Positions 14,768 through 24,395 of a DNA stretch of 53,634 nt are shown here, in pieces. Source of the stretch: an uncultured Bacteroides sp. Lineage in GTDB: Bacteria; Bacteroidota; Bacteroidia; Bacteroidales; Bacteroidaceae. Location of the stretch: NCBI GenBank assembly GCA_944322335.1, contig CALUOU010000005.1, positions 1 through 53,634 on the forward strand, given 5' to 3'. The position numbers and the translations under genes were made by a program. The notes below the pieces were generated by a model. It made no database searches, was not told where the DNA came from, and was given only the letters and a program-made list of their open reading frames with translations. The number at the start of each line of letters is the position of its first letter. Position 1 is the first letter of the stretch.

Positions 14768-14810
14768 CCCCGGAGGCGCGGGAAAGAGGAAGGATCCCCG
14801 TCCGTGCCGC

Positions 14811-14846
14811 TGTCCTTTCCGCATCCTCCCCCCCCCGCTACCTTTG
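14811..14846 (+). promoter_or_regulatory. Phage promoter of the TGTCCTT/TACCTTTG family (connector operon)
   Basis: TGTCCTTTCC at 14811-14820 and TACCTTTG at 14839-14846; the spacing from the T after CC to TA is 23 bp. The spacer holds a run of nine Cs (14828-14836). Confidence 0.75.
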
Positions 14847-14899
14847 CCTGCAAACTCAAAAGAAAATTCATAGACCCAAAGACAAACAAGGTACAGACT

Positions 14900-15823
14900 A
14901 TGCTGATAGATTCATCCGAACAACTCCGGCAGCTGACCGGAAACTATTATGCCAGCAACGACTTCAGCCTGATACGGCCCGACATCGAGCAGGCCACCGA
15001 GGAACTGTCCCGTCTGGTGGGCGAAGGCGTGATCGCGCTGGCCGGGGAAGCTCAGGACGGCACCCCCCTGCGGCTGAAGGTGCAGCGCCCCATCGCCATA
15101 CTGGCCACACTCCGCATGTACCAGAAAAACGACCTGAGCCATGAGGACGACGGGCGCAAGTTCAAGACCGCGACCGACGGCAGCGACCGCCTGCCCTGGG
15201 AGTGGCAGCTCGACCGCGACGACGCCATCCAGATGGAGGCCTACTTCCGCGCCGTAGACAGCCTGATTGAGTTCCTGAACGCCTCCAAGCCAGCCGAGTG
15301 GACTTCCACCGCCCTCTATCGCGACATGCGGCAGCTCATCGTGCGCAGCGGCAGGGACTACGACCGCTATTTCCCCATCGGGCGCAGCGAGCGGACCTTT
15401 CTCCTGCTGGCGCCCTTCATCCGCGAGGCGCAGACAATGACGGTGCAGGACGCCTACGGTCCGGACTGGGACAAGCTGGTAGCGGAGAACCTGGACACAG
15501 ACCTGGACACAGGCCCGTCCAAGTCCGAATCTCCCGCCCACCATGCGGCCTGCATGGCTGTCTGCCTGCTGGCCATGCAGGCCGCCCTCTGCCGACTGCC
15601 GCTCCGCCTGCTGCCGTTCGGGGTGGTGAAAGGCTATCTGGCCGAGAGCGGCATGAGAGGCTCGGAACCGGCCAGCCTGGACGATGTGCGCCGGGCGGCC
15701 GACTGGATGCAGGCCGATGCCGCCCGATGGATCGAGCGGATGAAACGGGCCCGCGACAATTCCGCGCCCGACTACGAGCTGATGCCACGCAACCATCCCC
15801 GCAACAAGTGGTGCCGGTTGTAG
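14900..15823 (+). CDS. Phage connector-like protein (possibly DUF6712), 307 aa
   Basis: Start chosen at ATG 14900 (MLIDSSEQLRQLTGNYY...), ~47 nt after the predicted transcription start. The protein is soluble and helical. The segments LIRPDIEQATEELSRLVG, AILATLRMYQKN and LRQLIVRSGRDYDRYFP are consistent with a head-tail connector family of Bacteroidetes phages (DUF6712 from memory, not verified). Its C-terminal part has a Cys/Leu-rich helix (HHAACMAVCLLAMQAALCRLPLRLLPFG) that may be buried rather than membrane-inserted. Confidence 0.65.
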   Translation: MLIDSSEQLRQLTGNYYASNDFSLIRPDIEQATEELSRLVGEGVIALAGEAQDGTPLRLKVQRPIAILATLRMYQKNDLSHEDDGRKFKTATDGSDRLPWEWQLDRDDAIQMEAYFRAVDSLIEFLNASKPAEWTSTALYRDMRQLIVRSGRDYDRYFPIGRSERTFLLLAPFIREAQTMTVQDAYGPDWDKLVAENLDTDLDTGPSKSESPAHHAACMAVCLLAMQAALCRLPLRLLPFGVVKGYLAESGMRGSEPASLDDVRRAADWMQADAARWIERMKRARDNSAPDYELMPRNHPRNKWCRL

Positions 15824-15854
15824 AATCAATGATTAATGATTAGCGGAAAACTCT

Positions 15855-16913
15855 ATGAACGTCATCCAACGTCCCCGTGCAAGAGAGTTCTGCGCCACGA
15901 TGCGCGACTACATACTCTCCGCTTCCTCCGGCGTCACATTTGCCGTCAGCTACGGGGGCCAGACCATCCTGGAGGAAGAATATGTGCCCGACGCCGACGG
16001 ACGCATCCACATCCGCCGGCTGGGCGAATTCTGCGAGCTTGCCCTATGGGGAGTGTGGTGCGCAGGGGAGACCAGCTGGCAGCATGACGCGGCAGGCGAC
16101 TTCACCTTCCTGATCGACGGCGAGGAAGACATGACCTCGTTTGTCATGTTCAGCCGCATGCAGACCTGCAAAGATGCCGACGAGCCAGGCGTGCTGAGCG
16201 AGGTGACGCAGAAGGTGTGCCGTCCCGGCGTGCCGGAATACATCAGCGGAAGCCCCGTCAGCAAGCGGTTCAGCCTTTCAGGCCGTGACCGCGACGGAGC
16301 GACCCTCTCGGCCTCGCTGACCGTCAGCGGCACGGGGGAGATCGCCACCGCCGAGGTGGGGCCCGACACGGCCGCCTCACTCTTCGGCATCGCCGCAGAC
16401 CGCCTGATGAGCTACACGGTGCAGGCCGACGGCGGCAGCATGGAGTTTCTGGTGGACCACTCGTTCTACGCTTCGATGCTGGTGTTCCGCTTCAAAAACG
16501 TCTACGACATGCCTGAAACGCTCTGTTGCACCGGCCCGCTCACCATGGCAGCCAGCCAGGAGAGCACATCGGCCTATCACTTTGGAGTGGAACGCAGGCA
16601 CGGCATCCGGGTGACAGACACCTACACCATCGTCTCCGGCCCGCTCTTCCTGCGCTCCGACTACGACCTCTACCACAACCTGCTCAACTCCCGCGAAGCC
16701 GAGGTGCTGGCCGACGGCCAATGGCTGCCCGTCATCATCACGGAGCAGAAACTGGAGCGCGACTTCCGCCTGTCCGCCTTCTCCGTCGTGGAGTTCTCGT
16801 TCCGCATGGCCGACAGCAGGCAGAACGGACTGATCAAACGTTGTGCGGTTTCCACACCTTCCGACCCCGGTCCGGAAGAAGGAGAAGGAGGAGGAGACGA
16901 GACCCTCGGATGA
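15855..16913 (+). CDS. Tail-associated beta-rich protein with acidic tail, 352 aa
   Basis: ATG at 15855, 31 bp after the connector gene. The sequence alternates short beta strands throughout and has a repeated-domain feel (LSASLTVSGTGEIATAEVG; FLVDHSFYASMLVFRFKNVYDMPE), as in distal-tail or tail-sheath-associated proteins. It ends in a flexible acidic tail, SDPGPEEGEGGGDETLG. Its place upstream of the tape measure gene points to a tail or baseplate role. The exact function is not assignable by eye. Confidence 0.68.
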   Translation: MNVIQRPRAREFCATMRDYILSASSGVTFAVSYGGQTILEEEYVPDADGRIHIRRLGEFCELALWGVWCAGETSWQHDAAGDFTFLIDGEEDMTSFVMFSRMQTCKDADEPGVLSEVTQKVCRPGVPEYISGSPVSKRFSLSGRDRDGATLSASLTVSGTGEIATAEVGPDTAASLFGIAADRLMSYTVQADGGSMEFLVDHSFYASMLVFRFKNVYDMPETLCCTGPLTMAASQESTSAYHFGVERRHGIRVTDTYTIVSGPLFLRSDYDLYHNLLNSREAEVLADGQWLPVIITEQKLERDFRLSAFSVVEFSFRMADSRQNGLIKRCAVSTPSDPGPEEGEGGGDETLG

Positions 16914-16984
16914 CACGGCGCCGTCTTCCCGGCCGTCCAAGCCCCCCGACCCATATCAATCCAACCCATATAACATATGTATTT

Positions 16985-17452
16985 ATGATAAACATCCTAC
17001 GATTTCAGGAATGGCTTCTGGAGCTGAAGGAAGCCGTCAACCGGTCCGCCGGCACCTCGGAGCATCCGGAACGCATCGGCAGTGTGGCCTTGGCCGTGAA
17101 CGAGGGACACCTCGTGCGGAAGCTGGCCGACAGACGGGGCATCGTGCTCTGCGGGCGCTATCCCGACTCCACCTTCACGGGCAACGGCGACATCCCCTCA
17201 AGCGAGAACGACGTGGTGCTGTTCCTGCTGGAGAAGGTGCCGTCCGGACGGATGACCCACGAGACGGAACTTCTCCACTACGCCGCCCTACAGAGGCTCA
17301 TGCTCACCCTCCGGCGGCACCTGCTGGAGGACCCGCTCTTCTGCAGGTCTGCCGCGCGCCTTGCCTCTGACATCAGCATGGAGTGGGAATATGACATCTT
17401 CGGCGGATGGAACGGACTGTCCGCCGGCTTCAAGCTGGAGAATTTTGAATAG
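16985..17452 (+). CDS. Small tail-operon protein, 155 aa, function unknown
   Basis: Start at ATG 16985 (MINILRFQEWLLELKEAVNRSAG...); much longer frames around it are shadows. The protein is mixed alpha/beta and soluble, with HLVRKLADRRGIVLCGRYPD near residue 38 and a helical end (LLHYAALQRLMLTLRRHLLEDPLF). It lies between two acidic-tailed tail proteins. It may be a tail terminator or assembly chaperone by position, but no motif confirms this. Confidence 0.65.
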   Translation: MINILRFQEWLLELKEAVNRSAGTSEHPERIGSVALAVNEGHLVRKLADRRGIVLCGRYPDSTFTGNGDIPSSENDVVLFLLEKVPSGRMTHETELLHYAALQRLMLTLRRHLLEDPLFCRSAARLASDISMEWEYDIFGGWNGLSAGFKLENFE

Positions 17453-17506
17453 AGGCCGGCGGCCTATGCGCATCACTTTTTCCACCAAACACTTATCACC
17501 GCAACG

Positions 17507-19372
17507 ATGACCGAACTCTATATCGACGGCACATCCGTCATCCTGCCCCAAGACTTCAGCATACAAGTCAAACGCGAGAACCCCATCTTCACGAAGAACG
17601 GCGAGTACACCTACGACATCACCCTGCCGCTCGACAACCCCGTCAACGCCCGGGTCTACGGCCACCTGAACCGGCTGAACACCCTCCGCTTCCCGTCCAC
17701 AGGCCGGAAAGCCGTGCTCATCGCCGACGGCAGGGTCTACTGCAACGGCACCGAGCTGATCACCGGATGGACCGACCGCAGCGTCAGCATACAGGTGGCC
17801 GGCGGCAACTCCGAGCTGAACTACATCGCCGGGGGCGACACCCTCGTCAGCGACCTCGACTTCGACCCCTTCTATATCGACGGCGTCACCCCCGGCGACG
17901 GCGCCACCGGCTACGTCTATCCCGAATCCGGCTGCTGCTACCCCACCGTCACCGACCGCACATCCGGACGCACCTACAACGAGTGGCAGTATATCTATTC
18001 CTTTCCAGACGACGCCCTCCATCCGCGCCTGAAGTCGCCCACACTGCCGCAGCCCTACCTCTGCACGCTCATCAAGGCCGTGACCGGCGCACTCGGCTAC
18101 AAGCTCGTGCGCAACCAGCTGGAGGAGTCGGACTATAAATACCTGTTCGTCTGCAACGTCAGCAGCATCTACTGGCGCGACCTGCTGCCCGGATGGAAGG
18201 TGCTGGACTTCCTCGAGGAGATCGAACGCATGTTCAACGCCACCTTCGTCATCGACAACCGCCGGCGCACCGCACAGCTCCTCCGCAACGGCTCCTATTT
18301 TGCCGGAGCCGGGGTGCAGCACGTCACACAGCCGGATGACGGGTACGAAGCGGAGACCGGGGACGACAACCCCCTGACCGACTACGCCGCCACCCGCATC
18401 GCCTACAACCTGCCCGCCAGCGACTACTGGAAGCTCAACTGCCTGGACGACGGCTACATCTCGCAGGCCGACCCTGGGGAGATCCCCGAAACCTACGATC
18501 CGGACCATCCCATGACGGGACGGGCATTCAACTGGCTCTACGCCAATGCCGCCGAAAACACGCTCTACGCCGATCCGCTCTACAGCTGCTACCACCTGGT
18601 GAGCAACCCCAAGGGAGGCACGGGCGAGGACTCGCTTTTCTCCTTCTACATCCTCGACCGCTTCGCCCCCGCCAACCGACTGGCCGAAGAGGAACTGACG
18701 CTCCACCTCGTACCCGCCGAGATGGGGCACGTCAGCACCAGAATAGATTTCCCGGCAGCGGGCGGAAACAACCCCGCCACCCTCGAGACAAGCTACCTGA
18801 AGGCGATAGTCGACAACAGCCCAAGCCCGCAGGGCGCGGCCGACAACCGCCAGGAGATCGAGAAGATCCTCGACTGGGAAGATCCCGCCACACCCACATC
18901 CGGGAACGTCACCCTGGCCTTCTACAACGGCGGGGAAAACGGTTCAGCCACCGTGCGCGGCACCGAATACACCTGGCTCTGTCCGAACCCTTTCATCGAC
19001 ACCTACAACGTCAGCGGAGAGCCTGTGCACATGCTGGCGCTCTCCGTCCCACGCGACACGGCGGCCTCGCTCCGCCCCGCCGCGCTGGCCGAAAACTTCT
19101 ACCGCTCTCCCTACGACATCAGCTACGACAAAGCCGTCAAGATCACGGCCTACGATCCCGCCGTCTACCTGCCCACAGGCATCTTCGAGATAGGCCACCG
19201 CCACTACCTCTGCCGCGAGATGGAATACACCCTCGACGCAGGCGGACGCAAAGGGCCGTGGACGGGCACCTTCTACCCCATCCGCCTCGATGTGCTCCCC
19301 GGAGGCGGCACGGACGAAGACGGCAATGCAGGCCAGGACGGCGGCACGGGCGGAGACGAAGACCTGGGATAA
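17507..19372 (+). CDS. Large tail/baseplate protein with acidic tail, 621 aa
   Basis: ATG at 17507. Predominantly beta, starting MTELYIDGTSVILPQDFSIQVKRENPIFTKNGEYTYDITLPLDNPVN, the kind of N-terminus seen in tail-tip or baseplate hub proteins of Bacteroidales phages. The middle contains clustered aromatic and acidic residues (EWQYIYSFPDD, DYWKLNCLDDGYIS). The last 25 residues are GGGTDEDGNAGQDGGTGGDEDLG, one of the shared acidic tails. It is directly upstream of the tape measure gene, supporting a tail role; receptor-binding or hub function is possible. Confidence 0.7.
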   Translation: MTELYIDGTSVILPQDFSIQVKRENPIFTKNGEYTYDITLPLDNPVNARVYGHLNRLNTLRFPSTGRKAVLIADGRVYCNGTELITGWTDRSVSIQVAGGNSELNYIAGGDTLVSDLDFDPFYIDGVTPGDGATGYVYPESGCCYPTVTDRTSGRTYNEWQYIYSFPDDALHPRLKSPTLPQPYLCTLIKAVTGALGYKLVRNQLEESDYKYLFVCNVSSIYWRDLLPGWKVLDFLEEIERMFNATFVIDNRRRTAQLLRNGSYFAGAGVQHVTQPDDGYEAETGDDNPLTDYAATRIAYNLPASDYWKLNCLDDGYISQADPGEIPETYDPDHPMTGRAFNWLYANAAENTLYADPLYSCYHLVSNPKGGTGEDSLFSFYILDRFAPANRLAEEELTLHLVPAEMGHVSTRIDFPAAGGNNPATLETSYLKAIVDNSPSPQGAADNRQEIEKILDWEDPATPTSGNVTLAFYNGGENGSATVRGTEYTWLCPNPFIDTYNVSGEPVHMLALSVPRDTAASLRPAALAENFYRSPYDISYDKAVKITAYDPAVYLPTGIFEIGHRHYLCREMEYTLDAGGRKGPWTGTFYPIRLDVLPGGGTDEDGNAGQDGGTGGDEDLG

Positions 19373-19406
19373 CGGTCATCCTATATAACAAAATACGATC
19401 ACACAT

Positions 19407-22400
19407 ATGTCAATCAGCATCAAAGATTTCCGCATGGCCATCCGCATCGACAACTCGGAGGCCAGGCAAAAGTTTGAGGAGACACGCCGCCAGATCGGGC
19501 AGGTGGCCGCAGCCATGAAGAAGCTCGACGACGAAGGGCGGCGAAGCTCCGCCGAGTACAAGGAACTGAAGAAGCGGCACGACCTGCTCAACACCTCGCT
19601 CTACCGGCAACGGCTGGAGGCGGGACGGTCCGCACTCACCTACAACGAGCTGCGGCAGGGAGCCTCCCGGCTGCGCCGTGCGCTTGGCAACCTGCGCCCC
19701 GGATCGGACGAATGGAAGCAGTACCGCCGCGAGCTCCAGCTCACCGAACAACGCATGAAGGAACTGCGCGGGCAGGCCACCTCCACCGGACTGTCCATCT
19801 CCAAACTCTCCGGCGGCTTCAACCGCTACGCAGGCATGGCCGCCACCGCCCTCGCCAGCCTCACGGGCATGACCGTCGGCATGAGGCAGGCCGTGCAGGA
19901 CTATGCCGACATGGAAGAAGCGCTCAGCCAGGTCACCAAGTACACAGGCATGAGCCGCGACGAGACGCGCCTGCTCAACGAGGAGTTCAAGCGCATGGAC
20001 ACCCGCACCAGCCGGCAGGAGCTGAACCGCCTGGCCGGCGAGGCGGGCAAGCTGGGCATCACCTCACGGGAAGAAGTGATGCAGTTTGTCGACGCGGCCA
20101 ATCAGATCAACGTCGCCCTGGGCGAAGATCTCGGCCGGCAGGCAGTGGGACAGATAGGCAAACTCAGCCAGATGTTCGGAGAGGAAGGGACCTCCCTGCG
20201 CGACAACATGCTGGCCATCGGATCGGCCGTCAACTCCGTGGCACAGTCCACATCGGCCAGCGAGCCCTACCTCGTGGAATTCACCGCACGCATGGGAGGA
20301 GTGGCCAAGCAGGCCGGACTGGCAGTCACCGACATCATGGGCTTCGCCTCCGCTCTCGACCAGAACATGCTCCGCTCCGAGATGGCCAGCACAGCCCTCT
20401 CCGGACTCGTCATGCGCATCTTCCAGGAGCCGGCCAAGTACGCACGTCTCGCCGGAATGGACGTGCGGCAGTTCACCGACCTCATGCAGCACGACGCCAA
20501 CGAGGCCGTCATGGCCTTCCTCACCGCCCTGCAGGGCATGGGAGGCATGACCCGCATGGCACCCGTACTGAAGGAGATGCAGCTCAGCGGAGCCGAGGCG
20601 GCCAGCGTCATCAGCACCCTCGCCGGCAACGTGGCCCTCGTGCGCCGAGAGCAGAGGAACGCCGCCGAAGCCTTCCGCCGGGCTTCCTCCATCACACAGG
20701 AATACAACGTGCAGAACCAGACCGTACAGGCATCGCTCGACAAGGCGCGGAAGGCCTTCCTCGATGTCCGCGTGGAGCTGGGAGAACAGCTCATGCCCGT
20801 CATGCGGCACGTGATTTCCACGGGCACCCTGACGGTGAAAGGACTGCAGGCCGCAGTGTCTGTTTTCATGGAATACAAGGGAGCCATCCTGACATTGGCC
20901 GCAGCCGTCACTTCTTACATGGCAGCCGCCAGGCTGGCCACGCTCTGGGAGGAGAAGTTCAAGAACATGCAGCTGGCCAGCCTGGCCGTGTCCAAGCTTT
21001 CCGCCGCCGCATACAACGCCAAGCGGGTGGCCGTGCTGGGATTGGCAGCCGCGAAGGCGGCACTGACCGGGAATCTGACGCGGGCGGCTGCCGCCTGGCG
21101 GCTGCTGAGCCTGGCCATGAAGGCGAACCCGGCCGGAATGATCGTGTCATTGGTGGCCACGCTGGCCGTGGGCATTGCCTCGCTGGCCAGCCGCACGGAC
21201 AAGGCGGCATCCGGCATCAAGCGGATGTACGAGGAGATGGTCAAGGAGACGCAGGAGCTGGACCGCCTGTTCAATTCCCTCAAGAACACCAGCGAAGGGA
21301 CGCAGCGCCGGAAGGAGCTGATCGAAGAAATCAACACGAAGTACGGGGAGTACCTGCCAAACCTTCTGTCGGAGAAAAGCAGCCTCGATGAGATCAAGGA
21401 CGCTTACGACAGGATCAACACCGCCCTGACCGCCCACATCGCGCTGAAAGCAAGGGACAGCGAGAAGGCACAGGCCACTGAGGACTCCGCACGGAAGCAG
21501 ATGGAACGGCTGGACAGCCTGCGCGAAGAGTATCTCAGGCTCATGGGCAGCGACGAAGGCTCGGCGGACTTCATCCGATATATCCGCCAGATGGCGGCTG
21601 AGACCGCCGAGACCAGCGGCAACTTCAACAAGTCGGTCAGCCGGGTGTATGCCACCCTGGAACGCAGCTACACCGGCGGAAAGAAGCTGACGGGCGACAT
21701 GAGGAGCGACATCGCCAACTTCATGAACGACGTGCTCCGCCTGGACAGGGAGCTGGACCAGATCGACAAGAGGTATGAAGGCTGGACGGACATCCGGCCG
21801 CAGTCCGGCGAGCTGCCCGAAATCGAAATCGCGGCAACCAGGCGGACGGCGGACGGCGGGTCAGGGAGCGTTCCCGAATCCGGCGGCGACGACCCCCTGG
21901 CGGATCTGCAGGAGCGCTTCGATCAGGAGCTGAAAGCCCGTCAGGCGGCGGCCGGACAGAAGAAGCTGCTTCAGATGATGGCGGGCGAAGACGAGCTCAG
22001 CGTCGGGATCGAGTACAACAAAGCGCTTTACCAGGCCGAGATGGAGTACCTGCTGAAACGCAAGGCGGCGATGGAGGACTACGGACAGGACACGTCCGAG
22101 ATCCAAGGCCAGATCTACGACCGCATGATTGCCGAGGCCGAACGCCTGAACGCGCAGGAGACGGAACTCAGGGAAAAGAACCGGCAGGCGCGGCTCGACG
22201 GCCTCGCCAGACAGGAGGAGGACGCGAGACGCAAGGCCAAGCAGGCGTTCATCGCCGGAGACCTGGCGGACGAAGAGGCGTATCAGGACAAGCTGCTGGA
22301 AATCGCACGGGAGTTTCTCGAAAAGCGCAAGGAACTGATGGAATCGTTCGGCATGGACACCACAGCCGTGGACGGCGAACTGCTGGACATGGAGTTTGCG

Positions 22401-23480
22401 GGGAAGCAGGCGGCAGACCGGCAGGAGGCGCAGGACAGGCGGGACCAAAGGGACAAGGGCTTCCGGCAGATTCAAGAGACGGCTTCGGCTGACGGGAAAA
22501 ACCAGATCCTGGAACAGATGTACGAGGCCGACCTGGTCTCTTACGAAGAGTATCAGGAGATGAAAACGAAAATTGCCGAAGAGCAAGAACAGGCCCGCCA
22601 ACAGATCACGCAGGGCGCGTTCAACGCCATCGGCCAGGCGGCGCAGGCGGCCAGCCAGCTCATAGCCGCCCTGCAGGAACGCGAGCTCTCCAAGGTGGAA
22701 GCCCGCTACGACCGCGAGATAGCCGCCGCACAGGCAGCCGGACAGGACACCGCCCGGCTGGAGGAAGAGAAGGAAGAAGCCATGAACGCCGTCCGCCGGA
22801 AATATGCCGACAAGCAGTTCGCCGCCAACGTCCTGCAGGTCACAGCCAGCACCGCCGTCGCAGCCATGGAGGCCTACCGGGCCATGGCAGGCATCCCCTA
22901 CGTGGGGCCCGCCCTGGGAGCGCTGGCGGCCGCAGCGGCCCTCGCCGCCGGAGCCGCACAGATCGCCGTGGCCAAGAAGCAGCGCGACGAAGCCAAGGGA
23001 CTCTACCGGGGAGGCTACTCCGACGAATACGAACAAGGCTACACCCGCCGGGGAAACCCCCGCGAAGAGGCAGGAGTCATCCCCGTCCACCGCAACGAGT
23101 TCGTGGCCAACCACGAAGCCGTGGCCAACCCCGCCGTGCGCCAGTTCCTCGACGTGTTCGACGTGGCCCAGAAGCGGGGCACCATCCGCATGCTCAACAC
23201 CACCCAGATCCTCGAACAGGTGCGCCTGGACAACGCGGGAAGATACCGGGGAGGGTACACCCGGGCCGACGAAAGGCCCGCAGCTCCACCAGCCGCCACA
23301 CCGCGTCCGGCCGCCGTGTCCGACGAGCAGACCCACGAGCTGCTGCGCGAAGGAAACCGCCTGCTCGACGCCATCAGCCGCAAGCAGCTGACCGTGGACC
23401 CGCGCCAGGTGCGCGACGGCATCCGCCACGTGGAGCGCATGGAGCAGAACGTCTCACGACGGCGCGGGTCCGGAACGTAA
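19407..23480 (+). CDS. Tail tape measure protein (TP901 type), 1357 aa
   Basis: This protein sets tail length and passes out with DNA. Residues 10-110 are coiled coil. The TP901-like domain follows at about 125-450, with the hallmark MEEALSQVTKYTGMSRDETRLLNEEFKRM and QELNRLAGEAGKLGI. Hydrophobic helices come at about 485-600 (YKGAILTLAAAVTSYMAAARL; GMIVSLVATLAVGIASLAS), a long coiled coil at about 850-1110, and a second hydrophobic stretch at about 1130-1185 (GPALGALAAAAALAAGAAQIAVAKKQ). At ~1.5 angstrom per residue this predicts a tail near 200 nm, an estimate only. The assignment is secure by domain order and size. Confidence 0.93.
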   Translation: MSISIKDFRMAIRIDNSEARQKFEETRRQIGQVAAAMKKLDDEGRRSSAEYKELKKRHDLLNTSLYRQRLEAGRSALTYNELRQGASRLRRALGNLRPGSDEWKQYRRELQLTEQRMKELRGQATSTGLSISKLSGGFNRYAGMAATALASLTGMTVGMRQAVQDYADMEEALSQVTKYTGMSRDETRLLNEEFKRMDTRTSRQELNRLAGEAGKLGITSREEVMQFVDAANQINVALGEDLGRQAVGQIGKLSQMFGEEGTSLRDNMLAIGSAVNSVAQSTSASEPYLVEFTARMGGVAKQAGLAVTDIMGFASALDQNMLRSEMASTALSGLVMRIFQEPAKYARLAGMDVRQFTDLMQHDANEAVMAFLTALQGMGGMTRMAPVLKEMQLSGAEAASVISTLAGNVALVRREQRNAAEAFRRASSITQEYNVQNQTVQASLDKARKAFLDVRVELGEQLMPVMRHVISTGTLTVKGLQAAVSVFMEYKGAILTLAAAVTSYMAAARLATLWEEKFKNMQLASLAVSKLSAAAYNAKRVAVLGLAAAKAALTGNLTRAAAAWRLLSLAMKANPAGMIVSLVATLAVGIASLASRTDKAASGIKRMYEEMVKETQELDRLFNSLKNTSEGTQRRKELIEEINTKYGEYLPNLLSEKSSLDEIKDAYDRINTALTAHIALKARDSEKAQATEDSARKQMERLDSLREEYLRLMGSDEGSADFIRYIRQMAAETAETSGNFNKSVSRVYATLERSYTGGKKLTGDMRSDIANFMNDVLRLDRELDQIDKRYEGWTDIRPQSGELPEIEIAATRRTADGGSGSVPESGGDDPLADLQERFDQELKARQAAAGQKKLLQMMAGEDELSVGIEYNKALYQAEMEYLLKRKAAMEDYGQDTSEIQGQIYDRMIAEAERLNAQETELREKNRQARLDGLARQEEDARRKAKQAFIAGDLADEEAYQDKLLEIAREFLEKRKELMESFGMDTTAVDGELLDMEFAGKQAADRQEAQDRRDQRDKGFRQIQETASADGKNQILEQMYEADLVSYEEYQEMKTKIAEEQEQARQQITQGAFNAIGQAAQAASQLIAALQERELSKVEARYDREIAAAQAAGQDTARLEEEKEEAMNAVRRKYADKQFAANVLQVTASTAVAAMEAYRAMAGIPYVGPALGALAAAAALAAGAAQIAVAKKQRDEAKGLYRGGYSDEYEQGYTRRGNPREEAGVIPVHRNEFVANHEAVANPAVRQFLDVFDVAQKRGTIRMLNTTQILEQVRLDNAGRYRGGYTRADERPAAPPAATPRPAAVSDEQTHELLREGNRLLDAISRKQLTVDPRQVRDGIRHVERMEQNVSRRRGSGT

Positions 23481-23502
23481 GAAGCCGGCGGCATCAGCCC
23501 TT

Positions 23503-23528
23503 GCCCCGCCTGTCCTTTTCCGGACAGA
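23503..23528. terminator. Hairpin after the tape measure gene, overlapping the next promoter
   Basis: GCCCCGCCTGTCC (23503-23515) pairs with GGACAGACGGGGC (23522-23534) with one mismatch. The 6-base loop TTTTCC carries part of the next promoter's -33 box, so termination and initiation signals are interleaved. Confidence 0.6.
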
Positions 23529-23546
23529 CGGGGCAGGCTACATTTG
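23511..23546 (+). promoter_or_regulatory. Phage promoter of the TGTCCTT/TACATTTG family
   Basis: TGTCCTTTTC at 23511-23520 and TACATTTG at 23539-23546; spacing 23 bp from the T after CC to TA. An A10 run follows at 23555-23564, before the ATG at 23575. Confidence 0.75.
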
Positions 23547-23574
23547 CCGGTACGGAAAAAAAAAACGGAAACGC

Positions 23575-23847
23575 ATGGAAGTATACGAAGCCATCGAGCA
23601 GATGCGCACCCTGAGCAGACAGGGAAAGACGTTCGCCTTCGCCTACATGTCCTACAGCATCGCCAGACGAGCCAGCCAAGGCATCATCAGCGTGCGCCGC
23701 GCACGCCTCACGAAGCAGAACCGACGGGAACGCAACCGCTACACCGGCCACATGCTCTCCTACACCGATCTCGACACCGGCGAGCGCCACTCCTGCTGGC
23801 AGCCTCTACTGCTGGAGTTCAACGGACAGGAGCTGGAACTGAAATGA
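23575..23847 (+). CDS. Small basic hypothetical protein, 90 aa
   Basis: ATG at 23575, about 20 nt after the predicted transcription start. The protein is basic and compact (GKTFAFAYMSYSIARRASQGIISVRRARLTKQNRRERN, then YTDLDTGERHSCWQPLLLEFNGQELELK). It is likely a small alpha/beta fold that binds nucleic acid or another phage protein. No known family is recognised. It stands between the tape measure gene and the HU-like gene. Confidence 0.7.
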   Translation: MEVYEAIEQMRTLSRQGKTFAFAYMSYSIARRASQGIISVRRARLTKQNRRERNRYTGHMLSYTDLDTGERHSCWQPLLLEFNGQELELK

Positions 23848-23898
23848 ACCTGTTTTTCAGAAAAACATATTGTCTAACCCTTTAAACGTTTTCAAATC

Positions 23899-24366
23899 AT
23901 GGCATTCTACAAAGCAAAACAAATGAAGCAGAACGGGAAATTCTATCCCGTGGCAATCCTCGTGGACGAACCGATGGACATCGAGGAGATCGCCGAACAG
24001 ATCGCGGCGGAGAGCACCGTCAGCAAGGCCGACGCACTGGCCGTGTTCGCATCGCTGCCCCACGTCATGGCACGCGGCATGAACGCCGGACGCAGCGTAC
24101 ACATCCCCTACGTGGGACACTTCCGCTACACCGCCGCCGCACGCAAGGGCGGCAAAGACAAAGCCGAAGACGTCAGCGCAGACGACATCATCCGCGCACG
24201 CATCCGCTTCGTGCCCGAAACCCGTTATCAGGGCGACGCCGTCACCCGCGCACTGGCTCCCTCACTCGTGCACTGGACCCGCTGGGACGGCGCCGAACAG
24301 GCAGACCCCTCCGCCGGAGAAGACGGGAACGAGAACGAGACCGGAGGATCCGAAACGCTCGGCTGA
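23899..24366 (+). CDS. HU/IHF-like DNA-binding protein (HU-HIG type) with acidic tail
   Basis: 155 aa; ATG at 23899. Residues 1-125 match the Bacteroidetes HU-related fold: MAFYKAKQMKQNGKFYPVAILVDEPMDIEEIAEQIAAESTVSKADALAVFASLPHVMARGMNAGRSVHIPYVGHF and a basic arm (RYTAAARKGGKDKAEDV). HU-like proteins bend or coat DNA. The C-terminus adds a flexible tail, PSAGEDGNENETGGSETLG, found also on virion proteins of this phage, so this protein may be packaged or bound to virion components rather than only to the host nucleoid. It is followed by a GGCGCC-CCC-GGCGCC hairpin at 24369-24383. Confidence 0.82.
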   Translation: MAFYKAKQMKQNGKFYPVAILVDEPMDIEEIAEQIAAESTVSKADALAVFASLPHVMARGMNAGRSVHIPYVGHFRYTAAARKGGKDKAEDVSADDIIRARIRFVPETRYQGDAVTRALAPSLVHWTRWDGAEQADPSAGEDGNENETGGSETLG

Positions 24367-24395
24367 CCGGCGCCCCCGGCGCCAAGGCCGCGACG

